From NCBI RefSeq assembly GCF_004193775.1, contig NC_041021.1, positions 34,607,718 to 34,671,717 of the forward strand: DNA of 64,000 nt, read 5' to 3'. This DNA is from Glycine soja (taxonomy: Eukaryota; Streptophyta; Magnoliopsida; Fabales; Fabaceae). The notes beneath the pieces are model-generated. The model searched no databases and was not told the origin of the DNA. It saw only the letters and a program-made list of their open reading frames with translations. The translations under genes and the position numbers were made by a program. Shown here in pieces: positions 53,069 to 64,000 of the stretch. Position 1 is the stretch's first letter, and each line of letters begins with the position of its first letter.

Positions 53069-56000
53069 ATGGACCGAAGTTGGATGAACAAAAGTCGCAT
53101 AAGCCTTGCGTATGAGAAAGGCATGGAATAGTTCTTAGAATTTGCCTCCGAAAGAAGTCGACCAGATGAGGATAGAAAATATTTTTGTCCTTGTATAAAT
53201 TGTTTGAACAAGAGACGACAATTACTCAATGACATATGAGAACATCTATTATATTATGGGATTAAGAAGAATTATACGACATGGATATGACATGGTGAAT
53301 TGACAGACATGTAGAGGGAGTCCCAATTTGAACCGAATGTACAAATCGGAGATTGCTTAGAGGAAATAATTCATGATCTTGGACAAGAATCTTTTCAGCA
53401 AGCACATACCCCTATGTATGATACATTGCAAAGTGATTCAAAGAAGTCTTTCTTTGACGTTGTTGTTAGCAGTTTTGAGTCTGGTTAATGTCAAGGCCAA
53501 ATATGGGTGGAGTGACAAAAGCTTCACTTCACTTCTTCAGGTGGAGCAGAATATGCTTCCAGAGGAAAACATGTTGCCAAAAATTTACTATTAGGCAAAG
53601 AAAATACTTTGTCCGATGAGTATGGAGTACCAGAAGATTCATGCATGCCCTAATGATTGCATATTATACAAAAATGAGTTTGAAGAAATGCACAATTGCC
53701 CCAGGTGTGGGATATCACGGTACAAAGTGAAGGATGATGATGAGTGTAGCAGTGATGAAAACACCAAGAAAGGGCCCCCCAGCAAAGATGTTATGGCATC
53801 TTCCGATCATTCCAAGGTTCAAGCGTATGTTTGCTAATGTAGATGACACAAAAGACCTTACATGGCATGCATATGAGAGAAATTGTGATGGAATGCTCTG
53901 CCATCCAGTCGATTCCTCTCAGTGGAAGAAGATTAATAGTTTGTATCCAAAATGCGGCAAAGAGGCAAGAAATCTTAGGCTTGGACTTGCTAGTAATGGA
54001 ATGAATTTGTATGGCAGTTTAAGCACTCAGTACAATTTGTGGCTTGTTTTGCTAGTAGTTTACAACTCATCTCCTTAGTTGTGCATGAAGCGAAAATACA
54101 TGATATTGTCTATGATGATATTCGGCCCAAGACAACTAGGAAATGACATTGATGTTTATCTCAATTCCTTGATTGAAGACTTGACAAAATTGTGGGACGA
54201 AGGGGTTGTTGTGTTTGATGGGTATCAAAATGAGACATTTAAGTTGCTTGCAATGCTATTTTGTGCCATTAATGACTTTCCAGCATATGGGAATTTGAGT
54301 GGATACAGTGTTAAGAGCCATCGTGCATGGCCTATTTGTGAAGATGACACAAGCTACGTACAACTGAAACATGAAAGAAAAATAGTATGCACTCGGCATC
54401 GATGTTTTCTGAAAGCTTATCACCCTTACTGGCGATTGAAAAAAGCTTTTAATTGAAGTCAAAAGCATGATAGTGCGCTGATACTGTTAACCGGTGAATA
54501 GGTTCTTGAGCGGGTTGACAACATCAATATTGTATTTGGAAAGACCCAAAAGAAGGAAAAAAAAAATAAAAATTCCATATGGAAGAAGAGTTTGATATTG
54601 TTTGATCTTCCATATTAGTTCGATCTAGATGTCAAATATTGTATTGATGTTATGCATGTCAAGAAAAATGTTTGTAATAGTGTCATCGACACACTTCTTA
54701 ACATTCAAGACAAGTCAAAGGATGGTTTGAATACTCACCAAGATCTAGTTGAGATGGGTATACGAGACCAGTTACATCCAAGGTCTGATGGTAACAAAAT
54801 ATAATTGCCTCCAGCTTGTCATTCTTTGTCCAAAAAGGAAAAGATAAGTTTTTGTCAATGTCTACGCTGTATCAAAGTGCCACAGGGATACTATTTAAAT
54901 ATTAAGAGTTTTGTGTAGTTGAAGGATCTCAAGTTAGTAGGCTTAAAGTCTCTTGATTGCCACATCTTGATGCAACAACTGTTAGCTGTGGTGATACAAG
55001 ACATTTTTCCTAAGAAAGTCAGGCATGCCATAACTCGCCTATGTTTTTTCCTTCAATGCCATATATAGCAAAGTCATTGATCCTTTCAAGTTAGATGAGT
55101 TGGAAAACGAGGCTGCTATTATCTTGTGTTAGTTGGAGATGTATTTTCATCCTTCATTTTTCGACATCATGGTTCACTTAACTATTCATCTGGTTAAGGA
55201 AATTAAATGATGCAGTCTCATTTATTTGCGGTGGATGTACCCAATTGAGTGATACATGAAGATCTTAAAAGGGTATACAAAGAACTACACCGTCTTGAAG
55301 CATTTATTGTTGAAAGGTACATTGTGGGAAAAACTATTGAGTTTTATTCTGAGTACATGGAAAAGACAAAACCTGTTGGGATTCTGGAGTCTCGGCATGA
55401 CAAGAGAGTGAGAGGTAAGGGTTCAAGAGGACTACATGTTATCGCACCAAGTCTAGAAGAATTGCAACAAACTTATTTGTATATACTGAATAACAATAAT
55501 GAAGTTTTGTTGTACATAGTTCGTCACGAAGCTCTAGTCAAGGAAAGTAATCCAAAAATAAGGTCTTGAAAGAGCATAACAAGACTTTTCTAAATTGGTT
55601 TAAAGATATAATCTTTGGTGACCATAATGCATCTGAAATGTTAAGGAAGTTAGTAGGTGGGCCTAAAAGAAATGTTATAACTTGGCAAGGATATGATATC
55701 AACAAGTATTCATTCTACAAGAAATCATAAGATGACAAGAGTACAATGCAAAATAGTGGTGTAAGTCTAAGGGCTGAATCTCAACATTTTGCTAGTGTAC
55801 ATGATGACAAACCCTGTGTAGCTTCCATGCCTTACTTTGGAATCATTGAAGAAATCCGGGAGGTTAATTATATAAAATTTAGTGTCTGTGTTTTCAAGTG
55901 TAAGTGGGTAGATAACAATATTGGTGTGTGAACCGATGATTTCAAATTTACTTTAGTAGATCTGAAAAAGCTCGCTTATCAAAATGAGCCTTTCATCATG

Positions 56001-56240
56001 ACAGAACAAGCTAAATAGGTATTATATGTTCAAGATCCTTGTGATGAAAAATGATCAATGGTTCTACACAGAAAAACAATTGGTGTTAATATTGAAGATG
56101 ATGATTCAACCCTTGATACTTACTTGTCTTACTCCTTTCTCCACACAAATGGCAAGTAACGTCAACAGAGAAGAAGAAGTTAACGATATCTTATTTGAGA
56201 GTGAGATAATTAAATCCGAACTGCATAACCTAAAGTGACA
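53069..56240 (+). pseudogene. TNP2-type CACTA transposase, broken
   Basis: ATG at 53069 gives MDRSWMNKSRISLAYEKGME then TAG; the same frame continues KYFCPCINCLNKRRQLLNDI with further stops (the usual Trp in TWIWHGEL is TGA). The transposase core runs 53600-54460: HACPNDCILYKNEF, CPRCGISRYK, TWHAYERNCDGM, GPRQLGNDIDVYLNSLIED and NLSGYSVKSHRAWPICE. A DUF4218-like region lies at about 54930-55400 (HEDLKRVYKELHRLEAFIVE, GKTIEFYSEYMEKTKPVG). A DUF4216-like region lies at 55740-56060 (YFGIIEEIREVNYIKFSVCV, VFKCKWVDNN). That is the full domain order of plant CACTA transposases. Numerous stops and shifts; dead copy. Confidence 0.87.
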
Positions 56241-58742
56241 AAAATACCAGAAGAAGGAAGGTTCAATTGGGCTTTTACAAGCTTTTAAATCTTTTTTTTT
56301 TAAAATAAAGCAAGTTTATGATATACATTCAGAATGACACAGTTTAGAATGAAGAGCTATTATGAACTTAGAACAAAAATGCAAGCAGTTATGGAAAAAA
56401 TGTTCTTTCACAGTTCAGAGCTTTTTTTTCAAAAAGGTTGTTGGTTTGAAAAAACTTTGATAAACTAAGTTCAATTTTATGTGTATTTGTGAATGGTTTG
56501 TTTGTTTTAAAGAATAACAAAAATAGTAAATAGATCTGTTAAAAAAACAGTGCAAGGAGAAGGAAGAAGAAGAATGTACAATGATTCTTGTATTGGTTCA
56601 CCCCAACCTTAGGCTACGTACAGTCCTTACCCTTCAAGGTTAGATTTCACTAATACAACCAGTCACTATGGGACCAACAACCATTGTATTTTAATAACTT
56701 GTCAGTATTCCCACTGGACATATTTGTAGTAGACCTATTTGATGAAGATAAAATGATATGCCTTTCTTAAGTAACATAACTGCACCATTCTTAAATCTTC
56801 ACGGCACAAAGCATTATGAAGTAAATTGCTTTATAAAGATTAAGTGAAGGTACAATTGCCAGTGTCTTAGTGTTTTGTCTAAGGCTATACTATGTAGTAT
56901 CTTCAATCTTCTATTCTGATGCTTCTCATCAGTGCTTCTTATGGACAAATACAACTTTCAAAGGTTTTCATCTTCAAATATAGTTAGCATTCACTTTCTA
57001 TTGTGCCCTCAATGTGTGTGGCAGCATGTCGAAAGTGAAGTGTTGTCTACTTTAGTCTTCTAATGTGCCCTCTGTATTTGTGGCATCATATGGAAGTCAT
57101 GAAGTTTGTTCTTGTGATGCATTCACCATTTTGATGTTCATTTCTTCAAAGTCAAGTTCTTCATCATTTTGATGTAGACTCTGAGATAGCTTCATTCTGA
57201 TTCTAAATGCTCTTCATGCAGCCTTTAATATGTCTTTTATGTAAGGCCTTGTTGTTAAGCATTTTTCAAAAAACCAAGTACTCAAAGAGAATCGTTCTTT
57301 ATCATGTAGATGAGCTTCAAGTAATCTTTTGAGTTCTCTGCTCTTAACAGTTGTTCTGAGACAATCTTTTTTTAGCATCATTCTGAACACTTCAAAATGA
57401 ATGAACTTTTTTGCTTCTTAAAATATTCAGCACTAAAACACTTAAGCAACATGTTAGTCATCACATAAACCCATCATCATTTCAATTTTCAATGCTAATG
57501 GTTTGTCATGATTAAAACTAGGGATATAGATTCAACAAACTCCCTATTTTTTATGATGACATACCCTTAGGAGAAAATTGAAAGGGTGATAGTACCTTTA
57601 TGAGCTTTTCAATTTTTAACTCCCCAGGGGAGTGTGCATCAATTCTATTTCATTTTAACTAGTGGGAAGCTCCCCCTCAATTCATGCATTATTAACTCAA
57701 GATGACAAATTTTTCATAGCACAACATAATCCCCAAAAAAAAAAGAACCAAATAAACACAAAAAAAAAAATACCATTTCAATCAGACCAATTCCATTAAT
57801 AATAATAAGATCATTCAAAATACATAAAAAGATATAAATAAGAGGCATATAATGATCCTACAAAAATTGATCCCCTTCCTACTCAATTTCTCCTAAACTT
57901 CTCCCCTTTGTCATCAAACAAAAAATAGGAGGGAGGAACAAAAAGGTTGCATATCAATCATGCTTGTTAGGAGACGAGTTTTTTAAAAATGAAGATGACA
58001 AAGGAATGGTGGTAGATCTAGTAGACTATGACAGTTACATAGGATCATATATCCTAGTCAAAATATTTATGATCTCTTAACTTAGACCACCAAAAGAAAA
58101 CCCTTCAATAACAATCCCCTTCCCTACCTCAAATATTCATTTACTCCTATTTTTGACTCACAAAAACTCAACATGGAGGACCCCAAATGCTCAGATTAAG
58201 CTTTTTAATGTACACATACTTGTTTTTTTTTAGTATGAGTGCATTATCAAACTATAACTACAGATTCTCTTAAAATATACCTATGGTGTAAATGGCTAAC
58301 ACACTCATAATAAAGCAAAAGTATGTACGTTAGAAAATCCTTTTATGTAGAGAGATTGCTAACCTACTCACATGTTAGAGTGTGTTATCACCCTACACCA
58401 ACATTTTAGGACAAATATGCCCATGATCTCTTTGTTTTAGTCTTTTTTTTTTTGGATATTATAACCATCTCTGGTATTTTATTAGAAAAATAAAAGTACA
58501 TTTTCTTTCTCCTCTCACCTAGCCTCTCCACAACCTCACGTTGCTCTCTTCTCTCATCTTTTAGTTTGCATTTGAAAGCTAGTTTTGTTTCCTCCCCAAC
58601 CCTCTTCCACATTGCATTGTGTACACCAATCTTCCCACCACTTGGCAAACAATAAGTTTTGCACCATGAGACTAACACACGCCGATTCTCTATTATGTTC
58701 TCACACAACCATAAGGCACAACATTGTTCCAACAAAAACATA
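56241..58742. other. Gene-free region with a possible LTR remnant
   Basis: No credible gene. Between about 56530 and 57580 the sequence has LTR-like phrasing (TTGGTTCACCCCAACCTTAG, GGCTACGTACAGTCC) and, beyond it, CTCCCCCTCAATTCATG and CTCCCCTTTGTCATCAAACA (57670-57930), the latter like the reverse complement of motifs near the end of plant copia elements. I could not find paired LTRs or pol. The ORF at 58406-58762 (minus) is not recognisable. Confidence 0.35.
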
Positions 58743-59912
58743 TGTTGGACAAGTGGCCTCAATAACTTAAGAGGGAGATGAATTAAGTTTCAAAATTTTC
58801 CCACTAACAAATTTTAACCCCCTTTTAAATGATATATGATAGGCTCAGAATGCAGAAGAAGAAGAAACAATCAATTTAATAATATTCTTTTAACTGCGCA
58901 AGACAAAGTAAACTGCAATAAAATAATTTAGATAAGGGAAGAGAGAAATGCAAACTCAATTTATACTGGTTCGACCACTTCCCGTGCCTATGTCCAGTCC
59001 TCAAGAAACCCACTTGAGATTTTCCACTATGTCTGTAAATCCTTTACAGTCTTTGAACACACCTTGGGATCCCTCACCCTTGTGTTCAATATTCTCACAA
59101 TCCGAGAGACAAACAGTCTTTTGATTACAAATAAGTTTATGAGATGAGCAAAAAGATTTATCTTCTTTAGAGTAGATGATACAAATTGAAGTTCCTAAAA
59201 GAATTCTCAATGGATTTGCAAGAGTTTGACCAAGAGTTATTTATAGAGGATTTGACAATTAAGTTCTCTTTGAAACTCTCTCAATCTTGTGTACTTTTTG
59301 AAGTCAGACACACACATATATATAGGCCCATTGTGTCTTTTCAAAATGGTTTGAAGAGATGTGTCTTTTCAAAAAGCTTTTATGAAGTTTTCTCACTGGT
59401 AATCGATTACAAAATTCTGGTAATCGATTACACAGTTATATTTCTGAAGAGTCATGAATTTTTAATTTTTTTTTAAATCTCTTCACTGGTAATCGATTAC
59501 AGGATTCTGGTAATCGATTACACAGTTATATTTCTGAAGAGTCATGAATTTTTAAAAGTTTTTTGAAATCTCTTCACTGGTAATCGATTACAGGATTCTG
59601 ATAATCGATTACACAGATCAAAATTCAAACAGTTTTGTGTCGTTAGTAAAAAATATCTTCACAAACTCTCTGGTAATCGATTACACAGTCTGGTAATCGA
59701 TTACCAGTTCAAAAATATCTTTTTGAACTGATTTAGCCTTTGATAAAAGAGTGTTTGATACTAAAGAAGTTGAGGCCAAACTAAAGCAATCAAATTGAGA
59801 TTCTTTAAACAAATTTACTAAGTTCTTATCTTAGATTTACTTGATCTTGTTCTTTTGACTTGATTCAATCCATGCTCATCAAGTAACTTTTTTGGCATCA
59901 TTAAAACCTACA
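58743..59912 (+). mobile_element. Probable solo LTR, same family as 23346-24297
   Basis: Starts TGTTGGACAAGTGGCCTCAA and ends near CATCATTAAAACCTACA. Shared blocks with the 23.3-kb copy include AATTTATACTGGTTCG/ATTTATATTGGTTCG, ACTTCCCGTGCCTATGTCCA, AGTCCTCAAGAAACC and CTTGAGATTTTCCACT. The flanking pentamers ACATA and TGATA agree only in part, so the ends or the solo state are less sure than for the other copy. Confidence 0.7.
59390..59712 (+). repeat. TGGTAATCGATTAC motif array
   Basis: About eight copies of (T/A)GGTAATCGATTACA/C or GATAATCGATTAC within 320 bp. Three 90-91-bp tandem units each hold two sites plus ACAGTTATATTTCTGAAGAG; two further sites lie at 59670-59712. The core GTAATCGATTAC is a perfect 12-bp palindrome. 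Confidence 0.92.
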
Positions 59913-61223
59913 TGATATTCATTCATAACACAATCCCACTAACATCCACTATCAAAGGCTATGCGAACCTCATTTCACAACAACACAATAAAGTCACACA
60001 CCTCCTCAAACCAAAACTTTGAGCCTACACCTGCACAGATTGAAACCATCCACCCAAACCCATACATTTCCCTCTCCTTCTCCTATCTGTTATGTGGTGT
60101 GGTTTTATGGGTTAGATAATCTTCATTTGTTTTTTCTATTATCATTATGATTATTGCTATTTTTCAATTCAATGCTTGATTACTAAAAATTAAACAATGC
60201 GAGAAAATAAATGTATTTACTGTACAATGTCAAACAAATACTAGCGAATAAAGGGCTCATGGTGTTGACCTGAGAAAATGCTTTGTGCAAGGACTAAAAA
60301 TTGACTCATTGATTGTGACGTGTTGATGTGTTAGCTTGGACTATGGAGTATTGAAAGACTGATATCTTATTATTTGGCATTCTCAAGCACGAATCAATTG
60401 GGGTAATCCTCTATGGAGAAAATGCATTATACTGATGTGGGAGGTTCTTTTTGCCAACTCATGTTAGGAGATTTTGTAAATGTAGCATTCTAGGCATGTA
60501 TAGGTTGTACTATTTCATGTCGTGAATTGGAGCAATCCTTATACTCAATTTAAGCTCTTGGTGAATTTTTATATTTTCTTCATGAATAAAATTGATTGTT
60601 ATCCAATTTATGAGTTTTGACCTATTGGTTATATTTGTTGACTTTGTTACATTACATGCTATGTTGTATTTATTGAAGAGGAAGTAAAATTATTTTTCAA
60701 TCCAATTAGAATCCAAAAGTGGCATACGTTGCAGTAGCTCCAAAATGGATTTTTTTTCTAGCATAGATTATGAGATGATGAATTAACTTCTTACTTAAGC
60801 ACATGAGATAATCAAAATGGTGCGAAACTTTTGAAGTCCTCGTGAAAACAATTTTTTTTTTGTAGAATTGCGAGTCAATTTTGTTACCTACTTTGGATTA
60901 ATTCAAGTTTAATTTGGTCAATTTGAAACATGTCTTGAATCATGTTATTTGAGAAGGTAATCATGGCTACTAATTGTCAATTTGAGACATGTCTTGAATC
61001 ATGCTTAGTTCCCCATATAAAGTTAAACATTCTATGTTTTGATTGCATATTATCATCCTATTTCCTAACGACTACTACGCATCACTTACATTTTATATTT
61101 TATGATAAAATGACAAATTATCTTCTTAATTTAGCAATTATTCATTTTCTTCCTAAATTGAAGTACATTTCTAGAGTCATAATGATGTTCTGATAGCAAC
61201 AAGTTGATTAATTATAGTTTTGA
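59913..61223. other. Gene-free stretch
   Basis: No coding signal or clear repeat. The ORF at 60942-61193 is hydrophobic and AT-driven, without recognisable similarity. Confidence 0.45.
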
Positions 61224-61524
61224 AAAGGTTTAAATATATTTTTTGTCCTTGTAATTTAACGTTTTTTCATTTTCTTCCTTATATTTTTTTTTGCGTTTTA
61301 GTTCTTAAAAAATGTGTTTTTTTCATTTTTTTTGTCCTTAAAGTGATTTAGATAATGCTTTTTTTTTATTGTTCTAAACATTTTTTACTATTTAAAGTGT
61401 GATCTAAAACATTTTAAGAACAAAAAGCAAAACAAACACGTTTTGTAAGGACAAATAAAAAATGACTGGAACAAAAATTATAAAACACTAAATTGCAAGG
61501 ACAAAAAATGTATTTAAGCCCTTT
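61224..61524. mobile_element. MITE with long terminal inverted repeats
   Basis: The left end AAAGGTTTAAATATATTTTT then TGTCCTTGTAATTTA is mirrored at the right by TAAATTGCAAGGACA then AAAAATGTATTTAAGCCCTT. Internal TTTTAGTTCTTAAAAAATGT-type sequence is also mirrored by ACATTTTAAGAACAAAAAG. About 300 bp, noncoding; similar legume MITEs often belong to the Mutator type, which is inference. Confidence 0.75.
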
Positions 61525-62115
61525 ATATAAAATTAAAAGATGCTACATAGTCATGTATTCAAAACACCATTAGTAATTTAAGAAGAACTGCAACTTGCAA
61601 GATAATCCCACCATCATTAAAAGCCCCAAAAATGACATGAATATACTCGAAGCAAAACTCTTCACACCTCACTTTTGAATAGTCATGCATAAGAATATGA
61701 CTCACTAAGTTAAAAGGGTCACATACAATTTAAAGATAAAAATAGATTTATTGTTACTATTGGTCAATTATGTTTCACAGTTATTTCATTTTGATATATC
61801 TTGATCTTTTATGTTTTCAAAATATATTATTTTTTCAATTTTTTGTTATAAATTAATATTCTATTAACTTTTAAATGTGAAAATAATTAACTTAACATAG
61901 TGGCAGCAGTTAAGAACCACTGATATGTTTATTTTATATTAAAAATTATAAACTACTAAAAAAAGTCTCATCACCTCTTAGATCTCAAAATAAAAATGGG
62001 GTAAAATAAGTGAAGAGTATCAATTTGCAGTTTGAAAGCCAAACAAATCCTCTCACCCCCACTGTGGTATGTGACTCAAAATCACAATTGGCACAAGTGA
62101 GAAGACTTTAAGAGG
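61525..62115. other. Gene-free AT-rich stretch
   Basis: Nothing recognisable between the MITE and the copia LTR. Confidence 0.5.
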
Positions 62116-62547
62116 TGTTGTCATAACTGAATTCAGTTATGATAACTAAATTGGTTTTGGCACCAAAGCATAGCTGGAGTGTATATATATATTTTCTTGA
62201 TCATGTAATGCAGTGTGGTGGTTTTGAGAGTGGCTGAAAACAGAGAGGCTGCAAAATCAAAGTTGCTGCTGAAAAATAGAGAGTTCAATAGAGAAAGAGA
62301 GCTAGGTGATTGAGAGAGGTTTTGAAAAAGAGAAACCAAGAGAGATCAAAGCTAGCTGCTGCTTGTATTGAACTTGTAATTTCATGATCAATGTGATGAT
62401 GATGAGCTACTCTTTCCCGTGGATGTAGGCACATTGTCGAACCACACAATTTGGGTTCTTGCTCTGCTGTGTTTGTTTGCTCTGTTTTTCTTGTTTTTTT
62501 ATCTTGTGCAGGTTTAAGAGCAGCAGAAATTTTGCTTAGAACCAACA
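62116..62547 (+). repeat. 5' LTR of a young Ty1/copia element (about 432 bp)
   Basis: Starts TGTTGTCATAACTGAATTCA and ends GCTTAGAACCAACA, directly before a PBS. A candidate TATA run (GTATATATATATTTTC) lies near 62180. The second LTR is outside the window, so the start is inferred from TG and context. A perfect 22-bp palindrome (62121-62142, arms TCATAACTGAA/TTCAGTTATGA) sits at its left tip. Confidence 0.7.
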
Positions 62548-62548
62548 A

Positions 62549-62566
62549 GTGGCGCCATCTGTGGGA
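62549..62566 (+). other. Primer binding site of the right-hand copia element
   Basis: GTGGCGCCATCTGTGGGA follows the LTR after one base; TGGCGCC-type sites are common PBS forms in plant retrotransposons. Confidence 0.7.
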
Positions 62567-62587
62567 ACAAGATCAAGATCAAGAAAG

Positions 62588-64000
62588 ATGGGAACAATAA
62601 AGTACGATATTGAGAAGTTTTCAGGGGAAAATGACTTCGGGATATGGAGAATCAAGATGGAAGCAATCTTGATTCAACATGGCTGTGCAGAAGCTCTTAA
62701 AGGAGAAGAAAGGATGTCTGAATCTCTAAGCTCAAAGGAGAAATCAGAAATGATTGCTAAAGCTAGAAGTGTAATCATTCTATGCCTTGGAGATAAAGCT
62801 TTAAGAGAAGTTGCAAGAGAAAAGACAACAGCCTCAATGTGGTTGAAACTAGAGTCATTGTATATGACAAAGTCCCTTGCAAATCGGCTATGCTTGAAGC
62901 AACAACTGTACACCTTCAAGATGACAGAGTCAAGAACAGCCACTGAACAATTGGCTGATTTCAACAAGATTCTTGATGATTTGGAAAATATTGAAGTAAA
63001 GCTTGAAGAGGAGGACAAAGCTCTCTTGCTTCTGAATTCCTTACCAAAATCCTTTGAACATTTCAAGGATGAAATTCTTTATGGCAAAAATCAAGACATT
63101 ACCCTAGAAGAAGTCCAGATCTCAATAAGGACCAAGGAGATGCAAAAATAGCAAGACTCCAAATCTGAGGATAATGGTGAAAGCCTGAATATTTCAAGGG
63201 GAAGGATTGAAAAGAAGGGAACAAGAGGAAAGAAGTCCATATCAAGGTCAAGGGATTCAAAGAATGGCCAGAAAACAAAGTTCAAATGCTTTAATTGTCA
63301 CAAAACTAGTCATTTCAAGAAAGACTGCGCAGAAAAGATCAAGAAAAGATCTTTGGACTCTACTAACATAGTTGAAGCCTCTGAAGGTTATAAGAGTGCA
63401 GGTGTTTTAGTAGCTTCTAATACCAAAACACAAACAGAATGGATAATGGATTCTGGATGCTCATATCACAACAGCCCGAGAAAGGACTATTTTGAGACCC
63501 TAGAACTGAAACCAACAGGAGTTGTATTGCTAGGAGACAACTACCCCTGCAAGGTACAAGGCATTGGAACTGTGAGATTGAAGATGTTTGATAACAGAGA
63601 GTATCTACTGAAAAATGTAAGGTACATTCCAGAACTCAAAAGAAATCTTATTTCCATAAACATGTTTGATGATCTAGGATATTCAACTAGAATTTTAAAT
63701 GGTGTTCTTAAGATTTCAAATGGATCTTTAATCATAGCTAAGGGTAACAAGAATAAAAGTAATGGCTTGTTTATTCTTGAAGGTTCCACTATTGTTGGAC
63801 ATGCATCAGTAGCTAGTAATACATTGATTGATAAAAAAAAAACTTTGGCATTTGAGATTAGGTCATGTTAGTGAAATAGGATTACATGAACTTGAGAAAC
63901 AAAATCTGTTAGGTGGTGATAAACTAGATAAACTTGAATTTTGTGACCATTGTGTGCTTGGTAAATCACATAGAATAAGCTTTGGCACGGGTATTTATGT
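62588..64000 (+). pseudogene. copia gag-pol, partial at window end, nearly intact
   Basis: ATG at 62588 (MGTIKYDIEKFSGENDFGIW) opens a copia Gag of the DUF4219/UBN2 type; the in-frame GTG at 62549 is only the PBS. One TAG at 63149 interrupts, after which the same frame continues with the zinc knuckle CFNCHKTSHFKKDC (C-x2-C-x4-H-x4-C, about 63280-63320) and protease WIMDSGCSYHNSP (about 63440), then LLKNVRYIPELKRNLISI. At a run of A (about 63832-63842) a frameshift occurs; the GAG-pre-integrase domain continues in another frame (LWHLRLGHVSEIGLHELEKQ, CDHCVLGKSHR) to the window end. With just one stop and one shift it is far younger than the other retroelements here. Either lesion could be a real mutation or an assembly error at the A run. 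Confidence 0.85.

Larger units (their letters stand above)
51033..56240 (+). mobile_element. Decayed CACTA (En/Spm-type) transposon, right end not found
   Basis: The left end CACTATCAAAAAA at 51033 is followed by a subterminal region (51050-51260) packed with GTTAACATCGGTTTT-type motifs in both orientations. That is typical for CACTA elements, whose ends bind a TNPA-like protein. A TNP2-type transposase gene follows. No matching right end (reading ...GATAGTG) was seen before 58 kb, so the right limit given is only the end of the coding similarity. Confidence 0.75.

Noticed and set aside
58406..58762. Minus-strand ORF of 118 codons beside the LTR at 58743
   Set aside because: It starts inside the LTR, ends in a Lys-rich low-complexity stretch, and shows no recognisable domain.
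62549..62587. Gag start at 62549
   Set aside because: The codon is GTG and lies in the primer binding site; the first ATG is at 62588.
1..64000. tRNA or rRNA genes
   Set aside because: I saw no cloverleaf-like A/B-box sequence or rRNA segment; only tRNA-complementary primer binding sites are present.

Overview
The window is plant nuclear DNA, very probably from a legume and most likely soybean (Glycine). The grounds are AT-rich intergenic DNA, nested plant-type LTR retrotransposons, Mutator-, hAT- and CACTA-type transposons, a Tat/Ogre-like element with the PBS and GAG style familiar from soybean, and one intact plant calcium-binding TPR gene. The species call is recognition, not a search result. 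Almost everything except that one gene is mobile or decayed.

Layout. 0.25-1.14 kb: broken RPA1-like (replication protein A) gene, cut off by an inverted, decayed Ty3/gypsy element (1.14-5.56 kb, minus strand) whose LTR-plus-PBS is tandemly duplicated. 5.6-11.1 kb: decayed Ty1/copia element whose integrase is interrupted by a 1.1-kb hAT element with an 8-bp target duplication. 11.86-12.77 kb: 40-bp minisatellite.

13.9-38.7 kb: the most interesting part, a composite Mutator-like element (MULE) bounded by about 280-bp AT-rich terminal inverted repeats. It holds four decayed genes: a multi-module PB1-like gene (minus), a plant mobile domain (PMD, aminotransferase-like) gene (minus), a short PB1-like gene (plus) and a MuDR-type transposase that itself starts with a PB1-like domain (plus). 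It also holds three internal tandem-repeat arrays. A 14.3-kb non-autonomous Tat/Ogre-like retrotransposon (18650-32952, target duplication CTAAA) sits inside the PMD gene and splits it into two parts that read on from each other. That retroelement carries a broken gag, no pol, a nested solo LTR (target duplication TAGGA), several tandem arrays and LTRs of unequal length.

38.7-42.5 kb: intergenic, with a CACTA terminal fragment. 42.49-44.90 kb (minus): intact intron-free gene for an 802-residue EF-hand/TPR/zinc-finger protein, with a repeated leader upstream. 47.9-49.5 kb: LINE fragment (minus). 51.03-56.24 kb: decayed CACTA element with TNP2-type transposase. 58.74-59.91 kb: second LTR copy of the family seen as a solo LTR at 23.3 kb, rich in TGGTAATCGATTAC sites. 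62.1 kb to the end: left end of a much younger Ty1/copia element (LTR, PBS, gag, protease, start of integrase) that runs off the window.

The window therefore records a long history of nested insertion: retroelement into MULE gene, solo LTR into retroelement, hAT into copia. The TPR gene is the only locus that looks functional; the last copia element is the least decayed mobile element.
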